Part shown: piece by piece, positions 23,701 through 34,602 of the stretch
Layout of the letters: every line of letters begins with the position of its first letter
How positions within the stretch are numbered: the stretch's first letter is position 1
Assembly (NCBI RefSeq): GCF_005239225.2
Contig: NC_133302.1
Coordinates: 8,246,001-8,310,000, forward strand
Reading direction: 5' to 3'
Length of the DNA: 64,000 nt
From: Populus alba
Lineage: Eukaryota; Streptophyta; Magnoliopsida; Malpighiales; Salicaceae
Program-made: the position numbers and the translations under genes
The notes under the pieces: generated by a model
What the model was told of the DNA's origin: nothing
The model's input: the letters and a program-made list of their open reading frames with translations, nothing else
Databases searched by the model: none

Positions 23701-26700
23701 CCACTGAAGAAACTTAAAAGGAAAATTAAAAAAATTCCTTATTTGATGGCAAAGCAATTGATTGTACTTTCTCTATGGTTAAATATCTTGGTTAGAGTTA
23801 AACTTAATCAGAGATGATCCAAGTATCGAACACTTCAGTTTGTTTGTTAACTTTTTGATCGGGCTCAAGCTTCTACATCAGTTCATGAACATAAAAAATT
23901 AAGCACATGGAAATTATTTTGTCTTTTTCTAGCCAATAACATAATTTTTTCATGTAAAGAATGTATACTAATATCAAGTTATATGTTAATAACAAATTTA
24001 CTACATTCCTGTCTGTTTATAATTTTTTATAGAAAATAAAACAACTTTTTAAGATTTAATTGCCATTATCTCTTCTTGATAGACCATAGAACTTGCACAT
24101 CATCATTTTTATGTTGACCTTGGAATGCAGACCTAGATTAGTTTTTCAAACAGCAGTTGTGCGTACTTGATAGTAAAAAATTCACATGGTAACTTCCATA
24201 CATTGTTCCTTAATTTCTTTATCTGTGATAGATAACATCTTGTTTGATGTTCAGGCTGTTAGTGGAGTGCTTTTCCAAGTACTGTGTAGTGCGTGAAGCT
24301 ATTCGGCATTTTCGTGCACTTAGAAAGTTTGAAGGAGGAATAAAAGTTTTGCATAATGAAGGGAAGTTTGGGGACCCGCTTTCTTTGTATCTTCGAGCTT
24401 TATGTCGAGAAGGTATGCACACATATTTTGTATGTTTCCAGTCATTGTTATGCAATAACATTATTGACATACAAATACACGTGTGCACAAACATGTACAC
24501 GCACATTTCTCAATGTAAAAGTGACATTTTTCTTATCTTTTTATTTCACTAGCCCCCTTATTTCTCAGATTTTTTTCAATAGAAAGCTTGAAAATTTACC
24601 TAGTGTTCAGCTTTTGTTATCATTCTTCACTTGAGTTCCGCCCCTTGTTTGTGCTTTATGGAATTTGACAGTAATAAAGGGCAGAGAGTAAGAGAAAGAG
24701 CTTGTGCAATATGATAGAACTTAATGAGCAACTAGTATGCATACGTTATATAAAATATGCTTAAGGAATTGCATTGTTATGCCGACTTGGGATCTTGACA
24801 TTGATACCATATCTGAGGTACCATGTGTCAGTTCCTAAGTGATATGTTTACGAAGAAATGCTAGCTCTCAGTTACAATTTTAAAAAAGATCAACCAGCTA
24901 AACCAATCAATCAAAGTCAGAGGATGATAATTTTTATGATCTGGCACAAGGCCTAGGTTCAATCTTCTCCAACAGACATGTAATTCCTTTTTTCTCAGTT
25001 CTACATCACTCGTATACAAATTGTACAATTAACTGTAAAGAGAACATTTATGGGTGGATGATTATAAGAGAAACAAATAAATGCCCATAAATATGAAGCA
25101 GTCAGGATATGTGAAGTCCAAGTTCCCAGCCTTTTCTTAGATTTCCATTTATTGTAATCTTTTGATGTTTTGATCAAAAGCATTGAAACCTTGGACAACT
25201 GGGTTGCCGGTTGCTTTAGGTAGAATGATGTTTTAGTAGATCGTATTATGAGATATACAGCAACATGCTTCATCTGTAATTCTACACGTTATAGGTCCTT
25301 GCTTACATGTATTGAATTTCCATTTATTGGTTTCTCTGGTAGATGCATATTATTATTATTTTTCATTTGGATCCTTGAACTATGTTTGGATTGCGTAACC
25401 CAAAAATAATTTGTAGATTGTGTTCTTTTTTGAATCAGGTAGGATTGTTGACTTGCTGGAAGCTTTAGAAGCCATGGCCGAAGATAACCAACCTATTCCA
25501 CCAAGGGCCATGATACTGAGCAGAAAATATCGGACATTAGTTAGCTCATGGATTGAACCTTTGCAAGAAGAAGCTGAACTTGGATACGAGATTGATTACG
25601 TTGCTAGGTGTGCTTATTAATAAACCCAAGGCAGTTGCTGCAAGTCTGTTATGTTTGTTTTACTGTTATGGACACACACAAAGTCCCAAGTCTCCTAACA
25701 AATTTTTTTACGTGCTTTCTTATATTCATAACAACATTTTCCTATCAATTTCCTTATACATATTAATGAATTAGAGATTATAATGCGCATGTCCCAGCTG
25801 TCAATCCATTAGGGATGCATTGACCATTGTTGAAAATAATTCAGATACGTTGCTGAGGGCGGGCTTACTGGTGAGCGCAAGCGTTGGGTGCCTCGAAGAG
25901 GTAAAACTCCTCTAGATCCCGACTGTGATGGATTTATATACTCAAACCCTATGGAAACCTCCTTTAAGCAAAGGTGTCTTGAGGATTGGAAGGCTCACCA
26001 TCGAAAGCTTTTGAAGATGTTACGAAATGAAGGACTTGCAGCTCTGGGAGATGCATCTGAATCTGATTACTTTAGGGTAGAGGAGAGATTGAGGAAAATA
26101 ATCAGAGGTCCAGACCGTAATGTTCTTAAGCCTAAGGCTGCTAGCAAGATGATAGTGTCTGAGTTAAAGGATGAACTAGAAGCGCAAGGTCTACCAATTG
26201 ATGGAACTAGAAATGTTCTTTATCAGCGTGTGCAAAAGGCAAGGAGAATAAACCGTTCTCGTGGTCGGCCTCTCTGGGTCCCACCTGTGGAGGAGGAGGA
26301 GGAAGAGGTTGGTCATTCATTAAAATTATTCTCTCTTTTCCTTTTATTCTCGATAGTATTATCCTGGGCTAGAAAAAACAAAAAGAAAGACTGCTACTCT
26401 CTTATTCACACTTCTCCAATGCTCATCCAATTTTTTTTTCCTGTTGTGTACCTGATATTATTGGCAGTGTTTTCACCGTCTTGGTTTCATTTGATCAAAT
26501 CTGCATGTAATTTGTCTGCAGGTTGATGAAGAGGTAGATGAACTAATTTCACGAATCCAGTTGCATGAAGGAGATACAGAATTCTGGAAGCGCAGGTTTC
26601 TTGGAGAGGGCTTCAATGGCAATCATGTTAAGCCAGTGGACATGGAGACATCTGAACTTCCAGAAGAGTTGGACGAGGATGAAGATGATGATGATGATGA

Positions 26701-28264
26701 TGATGTAGAAGATGTTGCTAAAGAGGTTGAAGACGAGGAGGCTGATGAAGAGGGGGAAGTTGAAGTAGAAGTAGAACAAACTGAGAGCCAAGATGCAGAA
26801 AGGATTGTGAAGGCCAAGGAAGCTGAGGCTAAGAAGCCCCTTCAAATGATTGGAGTGCAACTGTTGAAAGACTCTGATCAAACAACTAGAATGTCAAAAA
26901 AATCAAGAAGAAGAGCTGCTCGACTAGCTGTAGCGGTACGAGAATCCTTTAGATTTGCTGCCTTTTTTATTTCCTTTCCTTTACTGACCTTTTTCTCTTT
27001 TTTCTTTCATTTTATGCAGTTTATCAAGTTGATTGTCTTATAGCTTTTGTAGTTTCGCTTCTTATAAAAAGTAACTTAGGTTAGCCCTTTCTATGGGGAT
27101 TGAAATGAAGCACTCCTTTTGCGTCGTATTAATGTTTCTTGTCAACAGAAATCTATGAACTTGATCAAAACGTTTTGCTTGATATATTCAATGTACCGTG
27201 TTGTTAAATGTCAAATTAATGTATGCATAAAAAAATAAATATTTATTATTTCCCATGTTAGGATGACGATGACGACGACTGGTTTCCTGAAGATATACTT
27301 GAGGCTTTCAAGGAGATGAGAAACAGGAAAGTTTTTGATGTGGAAGACATGTATACAATAGCTGATGCTTGGGGTTGGACATGGGAGAGAGAAATAAAGA
27401 AGAGGCCTCTCCAGAGGTGGTCACAAGAATTGGAGGTCGAGTTGGCAATTCAATTAATGCTGAAGGCAAGTTCCTAGTAACCTTTTTTTCCTTTTTTTCT
27501 AGTTATCTTTCAGCTAGCCTTATTAAGTTTTGTTAGCGTTCTTCATCTCCTCCAGTAAATTGTTCCTTGGTATACTCATGTCTGTGTATTTAGAACGATG
27601 ATGGGCATAAACAAAAAAACAAGGTCTTAAGTAGCACATTAGGGAAATCTATCCACATTTCTATTAAATCATTCAAATTTCTTTGTTTTTCAGATCAGTA
27701 TTAGTAAGGTTACTAGGTCGTCTTTTGTTGACTTTTATTAGTTTTTTACCATCATCCCATGTGGAATGAAAGCACTGAATAATGTTTCAGGTCATAGAAT
27801 TGGGTGGAACACCCACTATTGGAGATTGTGCCATGATATTGCGGGCGGCTATTAGGGCTCCAATGCCTTCAGCTTTTTTGAAGATCTTGCAGACAACGCA
27901 CAGCCTAGGCTATCAATTCGGGAGGTAAGATCCGTGCATCGGCACAAGAAAATGAAGATGAATTGGTCTGTTTGCGAGCTAAAAACTTATATATCAATGA
28001 AGTGTTCTGATATTCATTTTAACTACAAACATGAATGTCCTTCCAGCAATTCTTGTTTGAAATCTAATCATATTCTCATCAATTTGCAGTCCTCTATACG
28101 ACGAAATAATCTCCTTGTGTGTTGACCTCGGGGAACTGGATGCCGCAATCGCAATAGTTGCAGATTTGGAGACTGCTGGAATTTCAGTCCCAGACCAGAC
28201 CCTTGACCGAGTCATTTCTGCTAAACAAGTGCCTGAGAGTGCTGCGGAGGAGACATTATCATAG
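20771..28264 (+). CDS. PTAC3: PTAC3/PAP1, SAP-domain subunit associated with plastid RNA polymerase (13 exons)
   Basis: Exons: 20771-21127, 21245-21416, 21508-21725, 22037-22097, 22596-22668, 23228-23305, 24255-24412, 25439-25607, 25845-26307, 26522-26935, 27262-27465, 27791-27924, 28090-28264. They join in frame to 891 residues, near the roughly 910 of Arabidopsis PTAC3. The N-terminus (MFLLSLQTPLPFKPRHS) is Ser/basic and looks like a chloroplast transit peptide. Degenerate PPR-type helical repeats follow (about 75-400, e.g. ETYNWVIQ/DTESYNWVIQAYTRA region). A SAP DNA-binding motif is at about 525-560 (SELKDELEAQGLPIDGTRN), then an Asp/Glu-rich stretch at about 630-680 and a conserved C-terminal helical region. 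PTAC3 is a nucleoid protein required for plastid-encoded polymerase activity. Intron 11 uses a GC donor (AAG, then GCAAGT, at 27466). The in-frame ATG at 20666 is rejected because the G-boxes would lie inside it. Confidence 0.95.
22899..23150. repeat. Direct repeat in PTAC3 intron 5 (period about 172 bp)
   Basis: 'gcatactaaag' followed by 'ccatgcattatg', 'tttctt' and 'tttgcttagttt.tgct' occurs at 22899-22964 and again at 23071-23136. It is an intronic tandem duplication with no coding role. Confidence 0.7.
23451..23528. repeat. Short direct repeat in PTAC3 intron 6
   Basis: 'ttcatattacacataagtat' followed by 'tgttg' occurs at about 23454 and 23503, about 49 bp apart. It is intronic and non-coding. 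Confidence 0.75.
26308..26521 (+). other. PTAC3 intron 9, readable without a stop for over 200 nt
   Basis: The open frame of exon 9 continues through this 214-nt intron to a TGA at 26524, so it can look exonic. The GT donor at 26308, the T-rich tail and the CAG at 26519-26521 define it. Removing it joins the EEEEE and VDEEVDEL segments as expected for the family. Confidence 0.8.
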
Positions 28265-28859
28265 ATCCAACCGTTTACTCCCATCTTTTTAGCTGTATAG
28301 TCTGCTTGCCAAATTAAATGCAGCACTCACGATGTGCCTTTGCCATCATCATTTTTTGGTGCTGCGAGATTTATTGCGTTGATTTTGACAGCGGAGCACA
28401 AAAGTGTAAAATTAACACATAAACTAGGAGTATAGATTATTATTGCATTGAAGGCAAATAACACTGGAAAATCTTTTTGTTCATTGTAATGTCTTGCGTA
28501 CGTATGAATGTACATATGAGCATGAACATCTTTGAAAATAGAGGTGGCTTTTGTGACTCGTTTTGGCCTTGCAACCTTGGCTTGCAATCAAGTGGGGGGC
28601 CAATAACATTTCCTAATAAGAACACTATTAGACGACGTGCACTCAACTAGTGTTGGTGTGCATCAGATTTGCTTAATGGAGACGCTATGAAATCCATGCT
28701 TGGCACAGAAGCAAGTGAAATCCAAAAGAGGAGTTGTTTTGTCTTAAAGCAAGCTAGCGATGAGAAAAAATTCAACAAACCAAGAAAATAAAAAAAAAAA
28801 ATAACCAAAAAAATAGAACAATAAAAAAAATGAAAAAAAAAAAAACAAACCAATTAGAG

Positions 28860-29230
28860 TATTTAAAAAAATATATCTGGTTTGGTTTAGTTTTGGTTTT
28901 ATAAATCTGAAATCAAAAAATCTTAACTAAACCGAATCAATTTAGTTAAAACTAAACCAAACTGAACCGAACCGAACCAAAACTAAACCCGTCAGAAAAT
29001 TCAAAAAAATCTCAAAAAACAATATAGTTTTTTGTTTTTAATATAAAATAATTGAACCCAACCGAATATAACCAAAACTAGTCGGTTGGGTTTCGGTTTT
29101 TAATATAAAATAACCAAACTAAAACCAGTCGATTGAAACCGGTTTTTGTTTAATTTTTTGTATTTTACAACATTTCAGTTTGGTTATTTTTATAAGTAAA
29201 AACTGAACCAAACTGAAAATAATCATCTCT
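28860..29230. repeat. Imperfect GGTTTGGTTT / AACCGAACC repeat
   Basis: Many variants of AACCGAACC and AACCAAAAC on one side face GGTTTGGTTT and CGGTTTT on the other, giving a partly self-complementary block of about 370 bp. This kind of sequence is common in plant dispersed foldback repeats. No transposase is present. Confidence 0.55.
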
Positions 29231-29389
29231 ATTTAAAGCATGCAAAAATCAAAACCAAAAAATTAATCATGGTGCTCTCTTTGGCTAAGCACCAATTTGA
29301 ATGAGTTTTACCAGATCAATAATTTTGCTAGTTCAATTAGCAACTCGCCCTATGTCAAGCTTTGAGTTTTAGATGTTTCGAGTCAAGTT

Positions 29390-29640
29390 GTTAGCATAGT
29401 TATTAAATCTAATTCAGGGATCGATTCGAAAAAAGATCTAAGTTATAGGTTGGACGAGTTAACTTAATAAAAAAAAGGTTCAAAACAATGTCATTTTAAA
29501 AAGAAAAAAATCAAAAGTCAATGGGGTTTTAATTAGGTTTTGATTGGGTTTTACTTGGATCAACCGAGTTACGAGACATCTCCAATCTAGTTTTTTGGTA
29601 TATCTAGATCAATTCAAACTCTAAGTTCATGCGTAAAATA
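29390..29640. repeat. MITE-like repeat related to 6779-7015
   Basis: It shares the 'agttattaaatct', 'caaaacaatgtcatttt' and 'agtcaat.ggtt' word order with the elements in front of the response regulators. It is diverged, and the class is uncertain. Confidence 0.4.
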
Positions 29641-30889
29641 CGGTTCGGGTTCAATAACATTCCTTGCCGAACTAGGTGAAGTTTTACAATATGATATTTA
29701 CCAACCTTTGAATTCAATCCATGTTAACTTTGGATCATAATAATGATGGAAGGTAATTATAAATTAGTTGTGGTGGTGTACAAGGACTAATTAATTAGTC
29801 CATGTAGTATCAAAAATAATTAAATATTTTTTTAGTAATGTCTTGTAAATTTTTATTCCGAAAATATCTTCTTTCATAGTAAAAATTTCCCATTTTACCT
29901 AATTATCTTTCATTTATTCTATTTTTCAAAAAAGAAATAACATAATAAATTGAAAATATTCAAAATTGACCAAAAACATACTAAACTACTAAAAATAAGG
30001 AGTAATATATGTAGTTCATATGACATGAGGATTAATTAATTATCTTTGTTAAACTACAAGTACTAAATTATAATTTACTCTAATAGGTAAATTTATCTTT
30101 GACACCTAAGTTTGAAGTTAAACATATTAGAGCTGGATTCGCTTCTTTTTTTACTTTTGAAAAAAATTATTTATGTTTTTTTATGTTTTATCTAAAACAC
30201 TTTTCAAAGTATATTTATATAATTTTTTTTAAAAAAATATTTCATGGTTTGGAGCTCCAAATAATATTTTGAGGTACATTTAAAATTTATACAAATCTTA
30301 ATTGTTTTAGCTACATGAGAGGGGGATATTGATAGTGCTTTGAATAAGTCTAAGAATATCCCTCTTGAGACTTGAGCAAGTGATTTGTTTGAGTCTTAAA
30401 TGAACATAAAAAATGTATAAAATAATTTGGCTTAGTCATTCAAAAATTGGATTGGCAAATATAAAAATATATTTATACTATTGAAGAAGATTATGTTGAA
30501 GCGTATCTCTAAATTTTATGATAAATTTGCTAAATTTTTGTTAGGAAGTTGTTGGATAAAATTATAAAAAAAGTCTCAAAATATTAGAATGATTCCAACA
30601 AAGTCCGATGAATATCTAAAAGTTATATGGCCACAACTCTAAGAACTATCAAAGGGATAATATTGAACAAGTTAGAGGTGTGAGGATCTAGGAGTAGTAG
30701 AGATTGTAGAAGTAGTACCAGTACATCCTTTTAACCTTTTTTCTAAACACATTTGAATTATATGCTTGATAGTTTTATTTGTGTAATGATGAATTGATAA
30801 TTATTAATCAATATTTATAAACTTTATAGACTAGTGTTAGTACATCCTCTTAATATTATACCCAAATAAGTTGCTTCGACTAGGAATTA

Positions 30890-30960
30890 GAGGGTGTTTG
30901 GGAGTATGATAACAATTGTTTTTTAAAGTGTTTTTTTTAAGTGCTTTCGAATCACAATAT
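30890..30960. repeat. Fragment of AT-rich dispersed repeat
   Basis: 'gtgtttgggagtatgataac' followed by 'tttttaaagtg' and 'aagtgcttt' matches, in opposite sense, the element at 9680-9900. Confidence 0.45.
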
Positions 30961-31669
30961 GCCAATCTTAGGTTAAAGCTATGGATGCTTTGAATTTTAT
31001 TATTCGCTATTGCTATTAATGATTTGTTAATATGGATGCTTTTCTTAGATGATGTTATGGCATCATAAATTATTGATGATTTTAAAATTAGATACTTTAG
31101 ATGTTTTGTTATATTACGTTGTCTTAATGTGAATGCTTTTCTTAATATAGGTTGAATGATATTTTTTTTAATGTGCATGCTTTTGTTTGATTAGGATATT
31201 GTTCAAATATTGTTCACATAAATATATTTTGTAGATGTGTTTCATATATTTTCTTTACTAGAGAATATATTGATATGATATCATTTGCTTAACATGAACA
31301 ACATATTAGTTAGCTATAATATTATTGCACATATTAAATTAATTATCAACAACAATTTTAAATTTTCAAAGCTAATTTCTATGATTCTTGATCCAAACTT
31401 TATGTTATTTATTTTTCATTTTCTTAATTTCATGTAGCATTAACTCAATATCATTAGCATCTAAAACTTATTCCATCTCAACTACTCCAGCTTTGTATAC
31501 CATTAGCATTTGATGCATTCAAGGGCATGTTGATAAAGTGGTCGTGGAATTCATAAAAAAATATATTGTCAGTATATGTTCTTTTTATGATAGCAATGTT
31601 GTGTAGAATATGCTATTTTTGTTTCTCGGCAAGGTGTGTTTTTGTTGTGTTGGTAACTTGTGCTATTTA

Positions 31670-31860
31670 GGAGTATGGTAAAAATTGTTTTTTAAAATAT
31701 TATTTGTTTAAAATATATCAACATAATATATTTTTTTTGATATTAGCACATTAAAATTATTTGAAAACATAAAAAAAATAATTTAAAGTAAGAAAAAACT
31801 AAAAAAAATAATTATGTTTTTAAAAACACTTTAAAAACACAAAATCAAATAGGTTTATTG
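31670..31860. repeat. AT-rich dispersed repeat
   Basis: It starts 'aggagtatggtaaaaattg' and contains 'gatattagcacattaaaatt' and 'aaaaacactttaaaaacac' words shared with copies near 2570-2770 and 9680-9900. It is non-coding. Confidence 0.5.
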
Positions 31861-32929
31861 GTATTATTCGGTCGCTTTTGACACTGTACAAGTATAAATT
31901 ATGGCAACAACATAGAAGGAAGGAAATTGTGGTGGTAGTGTGGAATCCAATGCAGTGTATGGTAAATTATGGTTGATGTGCATGTGTGCTTGTTGCCGTC
32001 GATAGTGTGTTCATCTGCTAAAAATATGGCAATGGGTAAAAGGAGAGTATGATGGGGAGTTATTGTGTTGAAGTTTCAGTGTGTTTGTGCATGTCTTAAT
32101 GATGGTTGCTGACAGAGTTTTAACAATGGCTGGAAATGATGGTTGGGTTGAAAGGAGTGTATAAAAAGGAGAGGATGTAGATGCTATGATGATGGCTGGA
32201 AATGATATTTATAAATGGAAAATTTTGTTAAAAAAACTAGTGTGATGTTCAACGACTATTTTTTTTAAAAAATAGGTAATAGTAACTCTTTAGTCATTAT
32301 TTAGAATATAATTATAATTTTATAATTTTTTTCAAATTATTTTGTTGATTTTTTTCATGGGCATGGATAAAAATATAAAATGTTATGAACAAATGTAAAC
32401 TATGACATGCAAATTGTAATCTATGAAGGGAAAACATTATAGAGTGCAAACACTTAAAATATTTTTTTTTTCAATTTTTTGGTAACTAAAGAGAAAAGGA
32501 AAGAAAAAAATTAATTGTGTATATATATTCAACTAAAAACATTCAGAAATACAAACTTCCAACTTAAAAAAAAAAAACTAAAAAGGGTTCAATGTTTTAA
32601 TGTGCACACAACCTTAGAACTCTGTGAATTACTAGCGTATAATAATACTTTTACTCTTAAAATAAAAAATTATTGAGACTATTAGGAGTAATATGGTTTA
32701 AGACTCTTAAGATCCATCAGTTATTATCAAACTGATTAGGGATAGATTAGTCTTTTACTATTTTAAAAACATAATGAAATGACTAAATCATTATTGAAAG
32801 CATATTTTTTAAAAGTGGTGTCTATGGGCTTTTTTTTTTTTTTTATTCTCATCATGGTTTTTTTAGTTTTAATAAAATTGATTAAGGGATAATATGATAT
32901 TTTAATAAATATAAAATATAATTAAAAAT

Positions 32930-34190
32930 TAGAAGTGGCTGATACAAGCGACACATGTGCTAGCATGTGGAGAGTTTCATCTTCTTTGAACAGTGGGTGA
33001 GGAATTGCTCGCACGGCCAAATGCTAGCCTCCGTGACGGTGTTAGGAGCGACACACTTAGTTCTTCTAGGTAGCGGGGCATGTGTAAATGAAAGACTGTC
33101 TATGCAACCCTAATGAATTTTTTTTTCTCTCTCCTCGCTTTAAGTTTCGTGCATGCTATTCTAAAAATTAAATGTGTCTTATCAATTTGTATTTGTATCA
33201 ATTTTGATTTTTATTTTTTTATGGCTATTTTTTTTTTCTTTTTGAGATTGATTTTATTTTTCAATTTCATCCTTTAACATTTGATTTCATTTAATTTATT
33301 ATCCAATTTGATCCTTGTTTTTTTTATTGTATTTTTTTTGTTTTTATCATTTTTTTAATACCAGATTTAATCACCATTCTTTTTATTTTTTATTTTTTTC
33401 ACTTATTATTTTATTTTATTTAATTTTTATACCAGATTTAATCGTTATTCTTTTGATTTATATTGTTATTTTTTTTAATCATTTTCTTGATTGATTTTTT
33501 CCTTTCAATTTCACCACTCGATATTTGGATGATTGAAAATTTTGCTTCATGATTTTTTTGTTTGTTTGTTTTCTATGAGGTAATCTTGGTCTCAAGACTT
33601 GAGTCATAAGTTTTAATGATTAGCTTGATAAAACTCTGGTATTTTATGTCATTTTTTTAAAATTGATTATTTTTCAACTTTATCATTTAATATTAGATTA
33701 TTGGGTATTGAGCTCCAAGATTTTTTTTTGTTTTCATTTCTATAAAGTTATCCTGATTTCATATCCTGGGTCGTGAGTTAGTAGAGCTAACTTGAATTGA
33801 TTTGATTTTTTTATGATTTTTTTTTTAGTTTTGCCTTTTATCGTTTTCTTTGCTTGAGAGCTGACTTTTATTATTTTATTCAATTTTTTTTTTGTAAGAG
33901 ATTATTCCAGTTTCATGATTGATTTATGAATTTAGTATACTAACTCAAGTTAGGTTATTATGTTTATTTTTAAAATTATTTTTTCTTTTGTAATTCATCA
34001 TTCAACATTTAATTTGCTATTAGTTAAGCTTGATTTTTTTTTATAAGATTATTATATTTTCATTTAGTTATTGTTTTGTTATCAAATAAGATTGTCGAGA
34101 TATTTTAAGAATATTTAAAAGATATTTTTTTATAATATTGACAAACTTTTTTTTATTAGTAATTATGTTTATTTTTGTTATAATTATATT
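32930..34190. mobile_element. T-rich transposon remnant (class uncertain)
   Basis: A GC-richer head (about 32935-33110, with 'gacacatgtgctagcatgtg' and 'cgtgacggtgttaggagcg') is followed by about 1 kb of T-rich DNA with 'caatttcatcctttaacatt' words. That is the same style as 18960-20335. It has no coding domain, and the ends were not resolved. Confidence 0.35.
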
Positions 34191-34528
34191 ATTAAATTAA
34201 TTAAATGTATTTAACCATTCGAAACAATGACTTAAATTCCAAAATTTTCTTGCTCCTTCAAAACAAAAAAAAATCTTCGCCTGATCACCTATCTAGTAAT
34301 TCACTGTTAATCAAACGAAACGGCAATAACGTAAATAAACCTAACATCGATGTCCAATTCCGAAAAACAGTCTGCAGTGAAGATTAAAGATGCAGGCTCA
34401 AGCAAGTGCGCGAGTCATGACAGACTCAGTTCGAGACAGCAACTAATTTAAAATCCGATCCATCCAACTCACCTTCTGAAAACATCTCTATTTCTCTCTC
34501 ATTTTCTTCTCAACAAAACACCCGTAAA

Positions 34529-34552
34529 ATGGCAATGGCAATGCGATCTTAG
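34529..34552 (+). promoter_or_regulatory. Possible upstream ORF in the PIR leader
   Basis: A seven-codon ORF (MAMAMRS) ends 50 nt before the main ATG at 34603. If transcription starts upstream of 34529 it could reduce translation of the main ORF. The transcription start is unknown. Confidence 0.35.
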
Positions 34553-34602
34553 GATTGATTTTCTGAATAATCCAAACAATTCATTACTAGTAAAAAAAAG
34601 TA

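Larger units (their letters stand above)
28265..34602. other. Gene-free intergenic region between PTAC3 and PIR
   Basis: The region is AT-rich throughout. It contains the GGTTTGGTTT-type repeat (28860-29230), a MITE-like repeat (29390-29640), AT-rich dispersed repeats (30890-30960, 31670-31860) and a T-rich transposon remnant (32930-34190). ORFs here, e.g. 30837-31178 on the minus strand, are low-complexity and show no family resemblance. Confidence 0.6.

Noticed and set aside
25888..26526. 212-residue ORF as an independent gene
   Set aside because: It is exon 9 of PTAC3 plus an open intron.
26623..26817. Serine-rich ORF on the minus strand
   Set aside because: It is the antisense of the Asp/Glu codon run in PTAC3 exon 10.
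30837..31178. 113-residue ORF on the minus strand in the PTAC3-PIR spacer
   Set aside because: The composition is AT-driven, there is no domain or family resemblance, and it overlaps a dispersed repeat.
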